Shown here: in pieces, positions 18,745 to 27,325 of the stretch
Layout of the letters: every line of letters begins with the position of its first letter
Numbering within the stretch: position 1 is the stretch's first letter
DNA from: Wolinella succinogenes DSM 1740
GTDB lineage: Bacteria > Campylobacterota > Campylobacteria > Campylobacterales > Helicobacteraceae
DNA: 64,000 bases
Direction: 5' to 3'
Assembly (NCBI RefSeq): GCF_000196135.1
Contig: NC_005090.1
Span: forward strand, 1 to 64,000
The notes under the pieces: model-generated
Seen by the model: the letters and a program-made list of their open reading frames with translations, nothing else
What the model was told of the DNA's origin: nothing
Database searches by the model: none
Made by a program: the position numbers and the translations under genes

Positions 18745-19863
18745 TTATCGCGTGAAGAGGAATCCTGCCCCGATTCGCTCCACGCTTCGATTATAGTCAA
18801 TGAGACTCTCGCCATATCCGCTGAAATATTGCAGATAGAAGTAGAGGTGGTTTTGGATGGGGTAGGAGTAGTCTAGGAGAAGCGAGCCTCGATTCTCTCC
18901 TTTGGAGCGGAGGTTGTTGCGGAGGGTTGCGCTAAAGAGGTGCTTCTCTAGCAGGTAGCCTATTTTTAGGTCTCCATAGCCTAGATAGTTGTGAATGTCT
19001 GGATTGTCATCTCCATTAGGATCCAATGGGGAGCTCTTCTCTTTTTCAGGCAGTCGATACCACCCCTTTAGCCCCAAAAAGAGATTTCCATGATTGTAGA
19101 TGCCTTCAATAAAGGCTCGATTCCAGCTTCTTGATTTTTCGATATCTTTGCCATTGGATTCGTGGTTGAGTCCAAAATTGACCTGCTCCAATCTCCCTCC
19201 AAAGAGGGGAATTTCGGTGGGGTAGGAGAGGAAAATCTCTGGTTCATAGTTGCTCTCCCTAAAGGGGCGCGAATCATCCCCATCATAGACCTGCCAATAG
19301 GAGCGCTGGGTGTAGGCGAGATAGAGGTCAAACTTGCTTCCCCAAAGGCTTTGGGCTAGGAGAGTTTTGAAGCTGATTTGGAATTTGGCTTCGGTCTTTT
19401 TGCTCTCCCCCTTGCGGTCATTGAGGCTATGGCTAAAGGGGAGGATGTAGTTAGGATGATGGGGGATGATTCCTAAAAAAGAGCCAAAGAGATTCTTTCT
19501 ATCGTGATACTCCCTGTAGAGCCGTGGTTGCTCCTCTTCCTCGTTTGAGCTCTCTTCTTTGAATCCGGGAGGCTTGATCTCCACCACACGGAGCTGCTCT
19601 TTGTTTATCGTGGGCTGCTCGATGAGAGGGGTAGCTTTGGCGCCATTTTCTTCATCCGTGAGGAGAAGATGAAGGATTCGGGGGGATTCTCCCTCTTTGG
19701 TGGGCAGAAGAATCTCTATCGCCTGGTCCTTCTCCTCTAGCTTCACCCCTGTAAGGCGGCGCGTGGTGCCATCAGGTTCCGAGAGCCAAAGGGTGAGATT
19801 CCTCCCCTCTGCTAGGAGAGAAGAGAGAAAAAGAGCGCCAAAAAAGAGGGGGCGAAGCGACAC
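18745..19863 (-). CDS. pldA: Outer membrane phospholipase A
   Basis: OMPLA is a 12-strand outer-membrane barrel that hydrolyses phospholipids when the bilayer is disturbed, and affects acid tolerance in Helicobacter. The 372-aa product has an N-terminal signal (about 1-19), a roughly 100-residue unusual N-terminal region rich in Glu, then the barrel from about residue 135. The catalytic motif HxSxG is present as NHESNG (His234, Ser236), and a following Asn-containing segment completes the family pattern. The GTG start is preceded by GAAGGAAGG. The rlmI-like gene follows in the same direction. Confidence 0.93.
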   Translation of the reverse strand: MSLRPLFFGALFLSSLLAEGRNLTLWLSEPDGTTRRLTGVKLEEKDQAIEILLPTKEGESPRILHLLLTDEENGAKATPLIEQPTINKEQLRVVEIKPPGFKEESSNEEEEQPRLYREYHDRKNLFGSFLGIIPHHPNYILPFSHSLNDRKGESKKTEAKFQISFKTLLAQSLWGSKFDLYLAYTQRSYWQVYDGDDSRPFRESNYEPEIFLSYPTEIPLFGGRLEQVNFGLNHESNGKDIEKSRSWNRAFIEGIYNHGNLFLGLKGWYRLPEKEKSSPLDPNGDDNPDIHNYLGYGDLKIGYLLEKHLFSATLRNNLRSKGENRGSLLLDYSYPIQNHLYFYLQYFSGYGESLIDYNRSVERIGAGFLFTR

Positions 19864-19949
19864 AGAGCCTTCCTTCTGTTATTTAAAGGTGTTTGGGCGG
19901 TATTATAGAGTGTTTGGGCTAAAAGAAGCGGAGGGTTAAGGGGGAGAGC

Positions 19950-19970
19950 CGTCTGCCTCTTTAGCAGACG
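19950..19970 (-). terminator. GC-rich hairpin at the end of the 38-codon ORF
   Basis: CGTCTGC (19950-19956) and GCAGACG (19964-19970) form a perfect 7-bp stem with a 7-nt loop that contains the stop codon of the small ORF. No T-tract follows on the minus strand, so it may be an atypical terminator or a stabilising 3' structure. Confidence 0.45.
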
Positions 19971-20077
19971 CCCTTTCTTTTGCCTTTGAAGTAGTTCTTG
20001 ACCGCTTTAGAGCCTTTCATGGCACCTACGATCACCTTGTGGGGATCAAAACTAACCTCTTTGGGTGGATTGAACAT
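19961..20077 (-). CDS. Small basic ORF of 38 aa with strong ribosome-binding site
   Basis: This is an ORF of 39 codons including stop: ATG at 20077, TAA at 19961. It is preceded by AAGGAGGAGAAG, one of the best ribosome-binding sites in the window. The product starts MFNPPKEVSFDPHK, has many Lys and Arg residues and ends KGKRKGVC with a terminal Cys. It has no membrane segment or known motif. It fills an otherwise empty gap between pldA and the DUF1847 gene, and a hairpin lies at its stop codon. I cannot name a function. Confidence 0.6.
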   Translation of the reverse strand: MFNPPKEVSFDPHKVIVGAMKGSKAVKNYFKGKRKGVC

Positions 20078-20167
20078 CTTCTCCTCCTTGGCCTAAAATT
20101 GACAACGGATAGTAAAGAAGAAAAATAGCATTTTGGTTTCATGCTGGCGCGATGTTATCTAAACCGT

Positions 20168-20201
20168 GTGAAAAAGAAGTGATAAAATACTTATTTTTCA
20201 C
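20168..20201 (-). terminator. Terminator-like nested hairpin after the DUF1847 gene
   Basis: GTGAAAAA (20168-20175) pairs with TTTTTCAC (20194-20201), and inside it AAGT (20177-20180) pairs with ACTT (20189-20192). The stem begins at the DUF1847 stop codon. Read on the minus strand it has A-rich and T-rich arms like a bidirectional intrinsic terminator. Confidence 0.55.
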
Positions 20202-20875
20202 CCCTCTTTGAGTGAGCGATAGTAGCTCTCTAGCGTGTAAATCGCGGCTAGAGGATTGTGTCCTAATAATCGATCTTTGACGGCAAAGACAGTGCAGAGG
20301 GCTTCTGAAGCTTTGAGAAAGAGCGAATCGTGTCCCACGCATAGCCCTAACATGATGTTGAAATCGGTTTGACTCTCATTGAGCAGACGCGCCTGAAGGA
20401 GGGGATCGCACATCGCTTCAGGTGTATGGGGGATGAGTTTATCCTCTTCGTCGATTCCAAGGGTGCTTTTGTCGCTATTGCCCACTTTGCAGATGACGGA
20501 AACCACTTCAAAGCCTCGCTTTTGGAGGAGTAGCTCCACCGCTTTGGCTTCATTTCTAAGGCCCATACAAAAGGCCAACCCCAGCTTTTGATAGCCCATC
20601 TTTTGGGCAAACTCAATGATCTCTTCGATTCGAGGTTTGGCGGGGCGCAAGTGGGCGTAACCCTGCTCTCTTCCCTCATAACAGGAGGCTTCTTGGATTG
20701 CAGCATTTTTTGCAAAACGCTTCGTTTCTCCTTCATAGAGGGCGCTATTCTCCTCTTTGATTTCAGAAAAATTTTGGGTGGGGCAAAAGGCGGGTGATTT
20801 GCCTTCGCTATCCCTGCAGAGTCGTTCGCCAAGGGCAATTCCGCAGAGGGCACAATGGGGTGAGGGGGTGGACAT
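20198..20875 (-). CDS. DUF1847 cysteine-rich protein
   Basis: The 225-aa cytoplasmic protein matches DUF1847, a family found in anaerobes with no established function. It starts with a metal-site-like Cys cluster (HCALCG, then LCRDSEG and FCP) and has further Cys residues in SCYEGREQG, AFCMG, VICKVGN, AMCDP and LCVGHDS. The pattern suggests a bound metal or Fe-S cluster. ATG 20875, preceded by CAAGGAG, is chosen over the longer frame. It is transcribed divergently from glnD, with a perfect TATAAT on the minus strand at 20904-20909, and followed by a hairpin. Confidence 0.8.
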   Translation of the reverse strand: MSTPSPHCALCGIALGERLCRDSEGKSPAFCPTQNFSEIKEENSALYEGETKRFAKNAAIQEASCYEGREQGYAHLRPAKPRIEEIIEFAQKMGYQKLGLAFCMGLRNEAKAVELLLQKRGFEVVSVICKVGNSDKSTLGIDEEDKLIPHTPEAMCDPLLQARLLNESQTDFNIMLGLCVGHDSLFLKASEALCTVFAVKDRLLGHNPLAAIYTLESYYRSLKEG

Positions 20876-20903
20876 GATCTCTCCTTGGGTTGTTTTGGCA
20901 AGG

Positions 20904-20909
20904 ATTATA
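20904..20909 (-). promoter_or_regulatory. -10 box for the DUF1847 gene
   Basis: Perfect TATAAT on the minus strand, 28 bp upstream of the start codon. It lies back to back with the candidate glnD promoter in the same 105-bp divergent region. Confidence 0.5.
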
Positions 20910-20917
20910 GGACTTTT

Positions 20918-20947
20918 TTGACTAATCAAGGAAGAGTTTTGTATTCT
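20918..20947 (+). promoter_or_regulatory. Candidate glnD promoter
   Basis: TTGACT (20918-20923) and TATTCT (20942-20947) are separated by 18 bp, a usable sigma-70 layout. The start of transcription would be near 20954, 27 bp before the chosen glnD start. Confidence 0.4.
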
Positions 20948-20980
20948 GTTGGCTACTTTGGCTACTTAAAAGAGGGGCAG

Positions 20981-23527
20981 ATGCAGGAGCTTTTTGAAGA
21001 GAGTTTAACCGATTTAGAGGATGAGCTGGCAGTCTCTAAAGCCATCAAAGGCGAAGTGAGGCACTACATGGAGGGATTGGAGGAGAAGTTTGATCAAAAT
21101 TTGGGTCGCCACTTCTCCTATCGTCATGCAAGAGAGATGGATAGATTGGTTGCCTTTGTCTATAAAGCAGTGATTCGACGCTACTTCAAAGAGTATCTTC
21201 CTCCGCTCAACCATGTTCCTCTTGTCTTCATTGCGCTAGGGAGCTATGGGAGGGAGCAGCTTAGTGTTCATTCTGATATTGACCTCATGATCGTCTATAA
21301 GGAGGTGGGAGGATATAACCTTTTAGAGATGATTGAGAAGATGATCCATATCGGGTGGGATTGTGGACTCAAGATCAGCCATCGAGTGCATGAAGTGGGT
21401 GAGCTTTTAGAGGTTTCAAGGAGCGACATCACCATCAAAACCTCTTTTTTGGAGGCGCGTTTTATCTGCGGTTCCAAGATTCTCTACATGGAGACAGAGG
21501 CTAGAATCGAGCAGATTCGCAAGGACAATAAAGAGGGATTTTTGAGGGAGAAGTATCTAGAGTATCTAGAGCGGCATAAGAAGTTTGAAGCCTCCATGGA
21601 GCCCAATATCAAAGAGGGGCGCGGGGGAATTAGAGACGCCAATATGCTCTTTTGGGTGCTCTATGTTCTCTATAATGTCAAAAACCCCAAAGAGATGGAG
21701 GGGCAGCTCTATGATGAGGAGCGTTACCGCGACTTCCGCTCCTCCCTAGAGTTCCTTTTTCGCCTAAGGGACGCGATGCATCTAGTGAATCAAAAGAAAA
21801 ATGACACACTCAATCTAGAGCTTCTCCCCTTTGTCGCCAAAAAGCTTGGCATGGAGAGTCAAGATTCCTCCAAAGATCAGTTTGGTTTGGCTAAAAAGAC
21901 ACTCCTTTGTATGCATGAAATTGAGCATTTTTGTGCCTATGTATTGCGCCAAATCTACCGTCGCCATGGACTTTTACCTGCCTATTCATGGAGAGAGAGA
22001 AAAGAGGCGAGGCAAGAGGGAGGACTTTTTCTCTTTAAGAGCTCCTCTAGTGAGAGGCTCTATGCGCGCGGGGCGCTAAAGCGTTTCAGGATTGGAGAGT
22101 TTTTGGGCAAACTTTTGGAGCTTGAGACCATTCCTGAAATGAGTGAAGGAGTGGTGGAGCGGCTCCATCGATCCAAACTCACTCTTAGCAGCAAAAAAGA
22201 GAGGGAGCGTTTCAAAGAGCTTCTTCTTAAGCCCCAAAGCCATCGATTCTTCCGAGCACTCTATGAGGCGGGCAAGCTGGGCGAGGTGCTTCCTCCTTTG
22301 GCAAAGATTCGCCATCTGCCTCAGTTTGATGGTTATCATGCTTATCCTGTCGATCTGCACACGCTCAAGGCGCTTGAAATCTTGGAGGCCTTGGAGAGGG
22401 ACTCGCACCCCTTTTTGAGCGAGCTCTATGGCTCTTTGGATCAAGAATCGCTTCTTCTTTTGAAGCTTCTCGTGCTTTTTCATGACGCGGGCAAAGGGCG
22501 CTCTAGGGATCATCACCTTGTCGGAGAGACGCTTTTTAGATCGTGGAGCAAACGCTTTTTACTCAGCGAAGAATCAAGGGAGCGAGGAGGGCTTTTGGTG
22601 CGATTCCATACGCTCATGAGCTCTGTGGCGCAAAAGCAAGATATCTACAGCGAGGAAGTTCTTTTGGAGTTTGTTTCGCGCCTCAAAGAGCCAGAAAATC
22701 TCGATCTCCTCCTCTTGCTCACCTATGCGGATGTGAGCGCGGTGAGTCCGGGGAGATTCAATAAGTTCATTGAAAAGCTGCTCCTAGAGCTCTACAAAAA
22801 TGCCAAGGCGACCTTTGAGAAGCGAGAGCTCCTAGGGGATGCGACAAGGAAACTTAAGCGTCTTGATCTTTTGGAGAGGAGTGCAGAGTTTCTAGCCCTC
22901 CCCTCGCCCCTTAGGCAAAAGATTCGTCAAATCGCCTCGCCCCTCTTTTTCATCAAGCTCACTCCTGCTCAAATCGCCGAGCTCTCCAAAAAGGCGCTTG
23001 GAGTGGAGGATTTTTGCTTTGAAGTCGAGAATCAGGATTTTCTCTCTGTTAGTATTCTTCGGCGCCAAGAGCTAAATCTTGGCTATCTCCTAGGAAAACT
23101 CTCGATCTTTAATGTTGCCTCCATGGAGATATTCAAGATGTTTGATGGAATCAAATACTTTCATATCGAGTTCCTAGAAAAAGCCGAGGAGGATGAGATG
23201 GAGCGGCTTAGGGAGATCATCTCGGAGAGCTTTGACATGACGCGCCATCCCAAAGCACCCAAGCCCACTATTCTCAAAAAGGATATTATCTTTGAGCCTA
23301 ACCACTCCGAGAGTTACGCCGAAATTCGCCTCAATACCAAGAATCAGAAGGGAATCCTAGCCCATGTTGCTTCAGTCTTTGACGCTTTTGGGATAGACAT
23401 TGCTAGCGCGAAGATCATGACGATCAAAGAGAGGACGAGAGATTGGTTCTTGATTGAGAAGAATGAGGCCTTCTTTAGGCATCAGGGAGAGCTAGTGAAG
23501 GCGATTGCGATTAATGATAAAAAATGA
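20981..23527 (+). CDS. glnD: Bifunctional uridylyltransferase/uridylyl-removing enzyme GlnD
   Basis: GlnD adds and removes UMP on P-II proteins in response to glutamine, controlling nitrogen metabolism. The 848-aa protein has the nucleotidyltransferase motif GSYGR (87-91) with Asp99 and Asp101, a central linker, the HD hydrolase motif VLFHDAGKGRSRDHH (about 495-510) and a C-terminal ACT region (EIRLNTKNQKGILAHV). The start is ATG 20981, with AGAGGGGC upstream; a longer TTG-started frame from 20885 adds an unlikely leader. The nearby P-II-like protein lacks the target Tyr, so the true substrate must be elsewhere. GlnD is absent from many Campylobacterota, so its presence is informative. Confidence 0.94.
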   Translation: MQELFEESLTDLEDELAVSKAIKGEVRHYMEGLEEKFDQNLGRHFSYRHAREMDRLVAFVYKAVIRRYFKEYLPPLNHVPLVFIALGSYGREQLSVHSDIDLMIVYKEVGGYNLLEMIEKMIHIGWDCGLKISHRVHEVGELLEVSRSDITIKTSFLEARFICGSKILYMETEARIEQIRKDNKEGFLREKYLEYLERHKKFEASMEPNIKEGRGGIRDANMLFWVLYVLYNVKNPKEMEGQLYDEERYRDFRSSLEFLFRLRDAMHLVNQKKNDTLNLELLPFVAKKLGMESQDSSKDQFGLAKKTLLCMHEIEHFCAYVLRQIYRRHGLLPAYSWRERKEARQEGGLFLFKSSSSERLYARGALKRFRIGEFLGKLLELETIPEMSEGVVERLHRSKLTLSSKKERERFKELLLKPQSHRFFRALYEAGKLGEVLPPLAKIRHLPQFDGYHAYPVDLHTLKALEILEALERDSHPFLSELYGSLDQESLLLLKLLVLFHDAGKGRSRDHHLVGETLFRSWSKRFLLSEESRERGGLLVRFHTLMSSVAQKQDIYSEEVLLEFVSRLKEPENLDLLLLLTYADVSAVSPGRFNKFIEKLLLELYKNAKATFEKRELLGDATRKLKRLDLLERSAEFLALPSPLRQKIRQIASPLFFIKLTPAQIAELSKKALGVEDFCFEVENQDFLSVSILRRQELNLGYLLGKLSIFNVASMEIFKMFDGIKYFHIEFLEKAEEDEMERLREIISESFDMTRHPKAPKPTILKKDIIFEPNHSESYAEIRLNTKNQKGILAHVASVFDAFGIDIASAKIMTIKERTRDWFLIEKNEAFFRHQGELVKAIAINDKK

Positions 23528-23583
23528 AACGATTGGAGATAATGGCGCAAGTCAAACTTGATTTCTTGTGATAAAGGGTTTTC

Positions 23584-25371
23584 ATGTGTGGAATCGTCGG
23601 CTATATCGGGAGTAACGAGAAAAAATCGATCCTTCTAAGCGGTCTTAAGGAACTAGAGTATCGTGGGTATGATTCGGCAGGAATCTCTGTCCTCAAAGAG
23701 GGGGAGCTCTCTGTTTTTAAGGCGGTAGGGAAGCTCAGTCATTTAGAGAATAAGTGCAAGGATTTTGAATCTTGTGGCTTTGGCGTGGCGATTGGGCACA
23801 CCCGATGGGCGACCCATGGGAAGCCGACAGAGATTAACGCTCACCCGCACATGGCGGAGTTTTCTAATGTCGTCCATAATGGAATCATCGAAAACTATCA
23901 AGAGCTTAAAAAGGAGCTTGGCGAGAGGGGGTGTCGATTCGTCTCTCAGACGGACACCGAGGTGATCGTCCATCTCTTTGAAGAGTGCCTCAAAGAGCTT
24001 TTTGACCCGTTTGAAGCCTTCAAAGCCACTCTCAAGCGCCTCAAAGGGGCTTATGCGATTCTTCTTATCACCAAGAAAAGTCCCGATCGAATCTACTACG
24101 CCAAAAATGGCTCTCCATTGATTATTGGCAAGGGGAGTGATGGAGTCTATTTTGCCTCTTCAGATGCCCCTCTGATTGGCTATGCGCACAGTGTATGCTA
24201 TCTTCAAGATGGAGATTTGGGCTACATGGACGAGAAGAGCTTCGATCAGCTTCCGCTCATTCGACCCCTTAGTGTGAATAAGCTCTACGCTCAAAAAGAG
24301 GGCTACCGCTACTTCATGGAGAAGGAGATCTACGAGCAACACAAGGTGTTGGTGGAGACGATGATGGGTCGCGTGGGGGGCGCAGAGGTTCACTTTGAGG
24401 AGATCGAGGCGGGTTTCTTGGAGGGAATTGAAGAGATCACTATCTGCGCCTGCGGCACGAGCTATCATGCGGGATTGGCGGGGAGCTACCTTTTAGAACG
24501 CCACGCCAAGCTCAAGACCAATGTCGCCATCGCCAGTGAGTTTCGATACAAAGAGCCCATCATGCGACCTAGCGAGCTTTTTGTGGTCATTAGTCAAAGC
24601 GGAGAGACGGCAGATACTCTAGAGGCGCTCAAACAGGCCAAACGTGCAGGGCTTAAGACGCTCGCCATCTGTAACATGGACAATAGCTCTATCGTGAGGG
24701 AGGCACATTGTTCGATTCTCACTCGCGCAGGAATCGAAAAAGGGGTCGCTAGCACCAAAGCTTTTGCCACGCAAGTGATGGTTCTTTGGATGCTTTCACT
24801 TCATATCGCCAAGATTCGCCACACTCTCTTGAAAGAAGAGATTGAGGGGCAGATTCACTCCATGGTCGAATCGGCCAAGCTCACCAGGGTGGATGAACGC
24901 CTCCATGAACGCCTCAAAAAGCTCTCCAAGCGCTATTTGCATGGACATGGATTCTTTTTTATCGGACGAGACATCTTCTATCCTCTAGCGCTCGAGGGGG
25001 CACTGAAGCTCAAAGAGATTAGCTACCTCCATGCTGAGGGCTATCCAAGCGGTGAAATGAAGCATGGACCTATCGCACTGGCTGATAGTGAGCTCTTCAC
25101 CGTAGCCCTAATGCCTAAAAATTTACTTTATGATAAAATCAAAAGCAATGTTGAAGAATTGGCCGCCAGAGATGCCACCATCTGCGCGATCACGCCCGAA
25201 CCTTTTGAAGGGGCGGATGACCTCGTCTTCACTGCGGCTCGAGAGAGCTACATGGAGGAGTTTTTCGAGATGATGGTGGTGTTACAAATTCTCGCCCTAG
25301 AGATATCTGTCCGCTTGGGTAATGATGTCGATATGCCTCGAAACCTCGCTAAAAGCGTAACCGTGGAGTAA
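23584..25371 (+). CDS. glmS: Glutamine-fructose-6-phosphate aminotransferase GlmS
   Basis: GlmS makes glucosamine-6-phosphate, the committed step toward UDP-GlcNAc. The 595-aa protein has the N-terminal glutaminase domain with nucleophile Cys2 (MCGIVGYIG) and two SIS sugar-isomerase domains (CGTSYHAGL; SQSGETADTLEAL), and ends with the conserved NLAKSVTVE. UDP-GlcNAc feeds peptidoglycan, lipid A (lpxA is in the window) and the pgl glycan made by the genes at 37-56 kb. It follows glnD by 56 bp and precedes the diguanylate cyclase gene by 6 bp. Confidence 0.97.
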   Translation: MCGIVGYIGSNEKKSILLSGLKELEYRGYDSAGISVLKEGELSVFKAVGKLSHLENKCKDFESCGFGVAIGHTRWATHGKPTEINAHPHMAEFSNVVHNGIIENYQELKKELGERGCRFVSQTDTEVIVHLFEECLKELFDPFEAFKATLKRLKGAYAILLITKKSPDRIYYAKNGSPLIIGKGSDGVYFASSDAPLIGYAHSVCYLQDGDLGYMDEKSFDQLPLIRPLSVNKLYAQKEGYRYFMEKEIYEQHKVLVETMMGRVGGAEVHFEEIEAGFLEGIEEITICACGTSYHAGLAGSYLLERHAKLKTNVAIASEFRYKEPIMRPSELFVVISQSGETADTLEALKQAKRAGLKTLAICNMDNSSIVREAHCSILTRAGIEKGVASTKAFATQVMVLWMLSLHIAKIRHTLLKEEIEGQIHSMVESAKLTRVDERLHERLKKLSKRYLHGHGFFFIGRDIFYPLALEGALKLKEISYLHAEGYPSGEMKHGPIALADSELFTVALMPKNLLYDKIKSNVEELAARDATICAITPEPFEGADDLVFTAARESYMEEFFEMMVVLQILALEISVRLGNDVDMPRNLAKSVTVE

Positions 25372-25377
25372 ACTTTT

Positions 25378-27207
25378 ATGAGCGCTAAAAGGAAAATCCT
25401 TTTCATCAGCACGCTAGCCTTAGGACTTTTAACCCTGATGGTGGTGGTGCTGGTGACGCTCAGTTTTCGTGACTATGGTATCGCAAGTGCCAAAGAGAAG
25501 TCCAAGCTCACCGCAGAACTCGTCCGTGACGCGCTCACGGCGCACATGATCAATGGTGTGATGGATAAGCGAGAGTATTTCCTCGATAAAATCACTCGTT
25601 CTGAGAATGTCAAAAAGATGTGGCTCGTTCGTGCACCCAGCGTGGAGGCGCAATTTGGCCCTAGCCTTTATGGAGAATCGATGCGAGATGCAATCGATAG
25701 GAAGGTGCTTGAGGAGGGAAAGGCATCGGAGATTCTCAAAGAGAGTGCTAAAGAGGTGACATTGAGGGTGACGATCCCCTATATCGCCGATTCCAAGGGT
25801 CTCCCCAACTGTCTTAGCTGTCATGAGGCCAAAGAGGGAGAGGTGCTGGGGGCGATTTCGATGATCTTTGATATTGACTCTTTTAGGAGCACGGGACTCT
25901 CCACAACACTGAAGATTCTTGCCGCAGCCACGGCCCTGTTGCTTCTCACGGTCTATCTCGTGGGGCGACTTATCACCCCCTATACAGAGCTTTTTGAGGC
26001 TTTTAGAAAGAGCTTGCATCATGCCGAAGAGGGTGATTTCACCCATAAAGTTTCCACTCCGCTCAAAGATGAGATGGGAGAGCTCGCCAAGTGGCTCAAT
26101 AGCCTCACTGAGAAGCTCCATCAAGTGGTGAGTGATATTGATCGGCGTATCTCTATTCTTATCGCCTATAACAAGAATCAATACAACTCCAACCCCCTTA
26201 TTCGCACCAAAGAGATCATTGGTGAGCTGGCGGATGTCTATAAATTCCGACGCAATATTGAGCTTTTGGACAAAAAAGAGGAGGTCTATGACAACATTAC
26301 GGCCATCTTCCTCTATAAGCTCAACCTCAAACGATTCACCATTATTCAGGTGCAAAATGGCATTGAAGAGCTCATCTATCCAAGGGATGAAGAGGAGGCT
26401 GGCTCTACTCTATTGCAATTTAGCGCACAATATGTCCATGCAATCCCTCTCTACCGAGATAGCGCTAACAATGTCTTTAGTGGCTATATGCCTAAAGAGA
26501 ATGAATATTACATCAATGCCTCTTTTGCGATTTCTCCCTCCGTGCTCTGGCAACTCTCCTTTGCTTTTGATCAATACAAAGAGTATGAGCGCGCCAAAAA
26601 TCTCGTCTCAGTGATCTACAACTATCTTGATGCAGCCAAGGCGATCTTGCACACAAGAATGCTCATGGAGATGCTCAAAGAATCCTCTTTGCGTGATCCG
26701 CTTACGGGGCTTTATAATCGTAAATTTCTTGAGGAATATATTGAGAGCGCGACTCACCAAGCCCTAAGAAGTAAGACCACCTATGCGATTTTGATGATTG
26801 ATGTTGACTTTTTTAAGATGGTGAATGACACCTATGGGCATGATGTGGGGGATCAAGTGATCAGCGGACTCTCAAATATCATCCAAAACACGATTCGTGA
26901 GGCAGATTTGGCGGTGAGATTTGGCGGGGAAGAGTTTATCGTGCTCCTCTACAATAGTGCACCCGAAGGAGCAGAACGAGTCGCTCAAAAGATCAGAACT
27001 CGATTCTCTGAGATGGTTTTTGAGGTCAATCATGAGCGCTTCAGCAAAACGCTAAGCGTAGGAATCTCGATGTTCCCCGAGGATGGACCGACGGTGTGGA
27101 GAGCGATCAAGTTCGCCGACATTGCTCTCTATAAAGCCAAAGAGAGTGGACGAAATCAGGTGGTGCGTTTTCACTCAAGCATGTTGCCCGATGGATTTAA
27201 CTACTAG
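25378..27207 (+). CDS. Membrane diguanylate cyclase with periplasmic haem-binding motif
   Basis: The 609-aa protein should make cyclic di-GMP in response to a periplasmic signal. A first membrane helix (about 8-28) is followed by a periplasmic domain to about residue 172. The periplasmic domain contains a haem c motif, CLSCH (145-149), like Tll0287/DUF3365-type sensors. A second helix (about 178-197), a HAMP-like linker and a PAS/GAF-like middle region follow. The C-terminal GGDEF domain has the active motif written GGEEF. Covalent haem implies sensing of redox state, oxygen or a gas, but that is inference. It starts 6 bp after glmS. Confidence 0.9.
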   Translation: MSAKRKILFISTLALGLLTLMVVVLVTLSFRDYGIASAKEKSKLTAELVRDALTAHMINGVMDKREYFLDKITRSENVKKMWLVRAPSVEAQFGPSLYGESMRDAIDRKVLEEGKASEILKESAKEVTLRVTIPYIADSKGLPNCLSCHEAKEGEVLGAISMIFDIDSFRSTGLSTTLKILAAATALLLLTVYLVGRLITPYTELFEAFRKSLHHAEEGDFTHKVSTPLKDEMGELAKWLNSLTEKLHQVVSDIDRRISILIAYNKNQYNSNPLIRTKEIIGELADVYKFRRNIELLDKKEEVYDNITAIFLYKLNLKRFTIIQVQNGIEELIYPRDEEEAGSTLLQFSAQYVHAIPLYRDSANNVFSGYMPKENEYYINASFAISPSVLWQLSFAFDQYKEYERAKNLVSVIYNYLDAAKAILHTRMLMEMLKESSLRDPLTGLYNRKFLEEYIESATHQALRSKTTYAILMIDVDFFKMVNDTYGHDVGDQVISGLSNIIQNTIREADLAVRFGGEEFIVLLYNSAPEGAERVAQKIRTRFSEMVFEVNHERFSKTLSVGISMFPEDGPTVWRAIKFADIALYKAKESGRNQVVRFHSSMLPDGFNY

Positions 27208-27282
27208 AATCTTCCCCTTTGCGCCTAACTCTTTTGCCAATATTTTGAGCCACCCCTCCCCTCTTCTTAGCTGGCTTTTGGC

Positions 27283-27288
27283 TATAAT
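27283..27288 (+). promoter_or_regulatory. -10 box for the aminotransferase gene
   Basis: Perfect TATAAT preceded by the T-rich stretch CTTTTGGC, 37 bp before the start codon of the class V aminotransferase. It lies in a 118-bp gap that also ends the glmS-cyclase transcript. Confidence 0.5.
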
Positions 27289-27325
27289 TCCCCCACTATT
27301 TCACCCCCAATTCTAGGAGAATCTC

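Noticed and set aside
25429-26355. Long (308-codon) open frame on the minus strand inside the diguanylate cyclase gene
   Set aside because: It is antisense to a well-supported gene, shows no family motif and no ribosome-binding site; it follows from codon bias.
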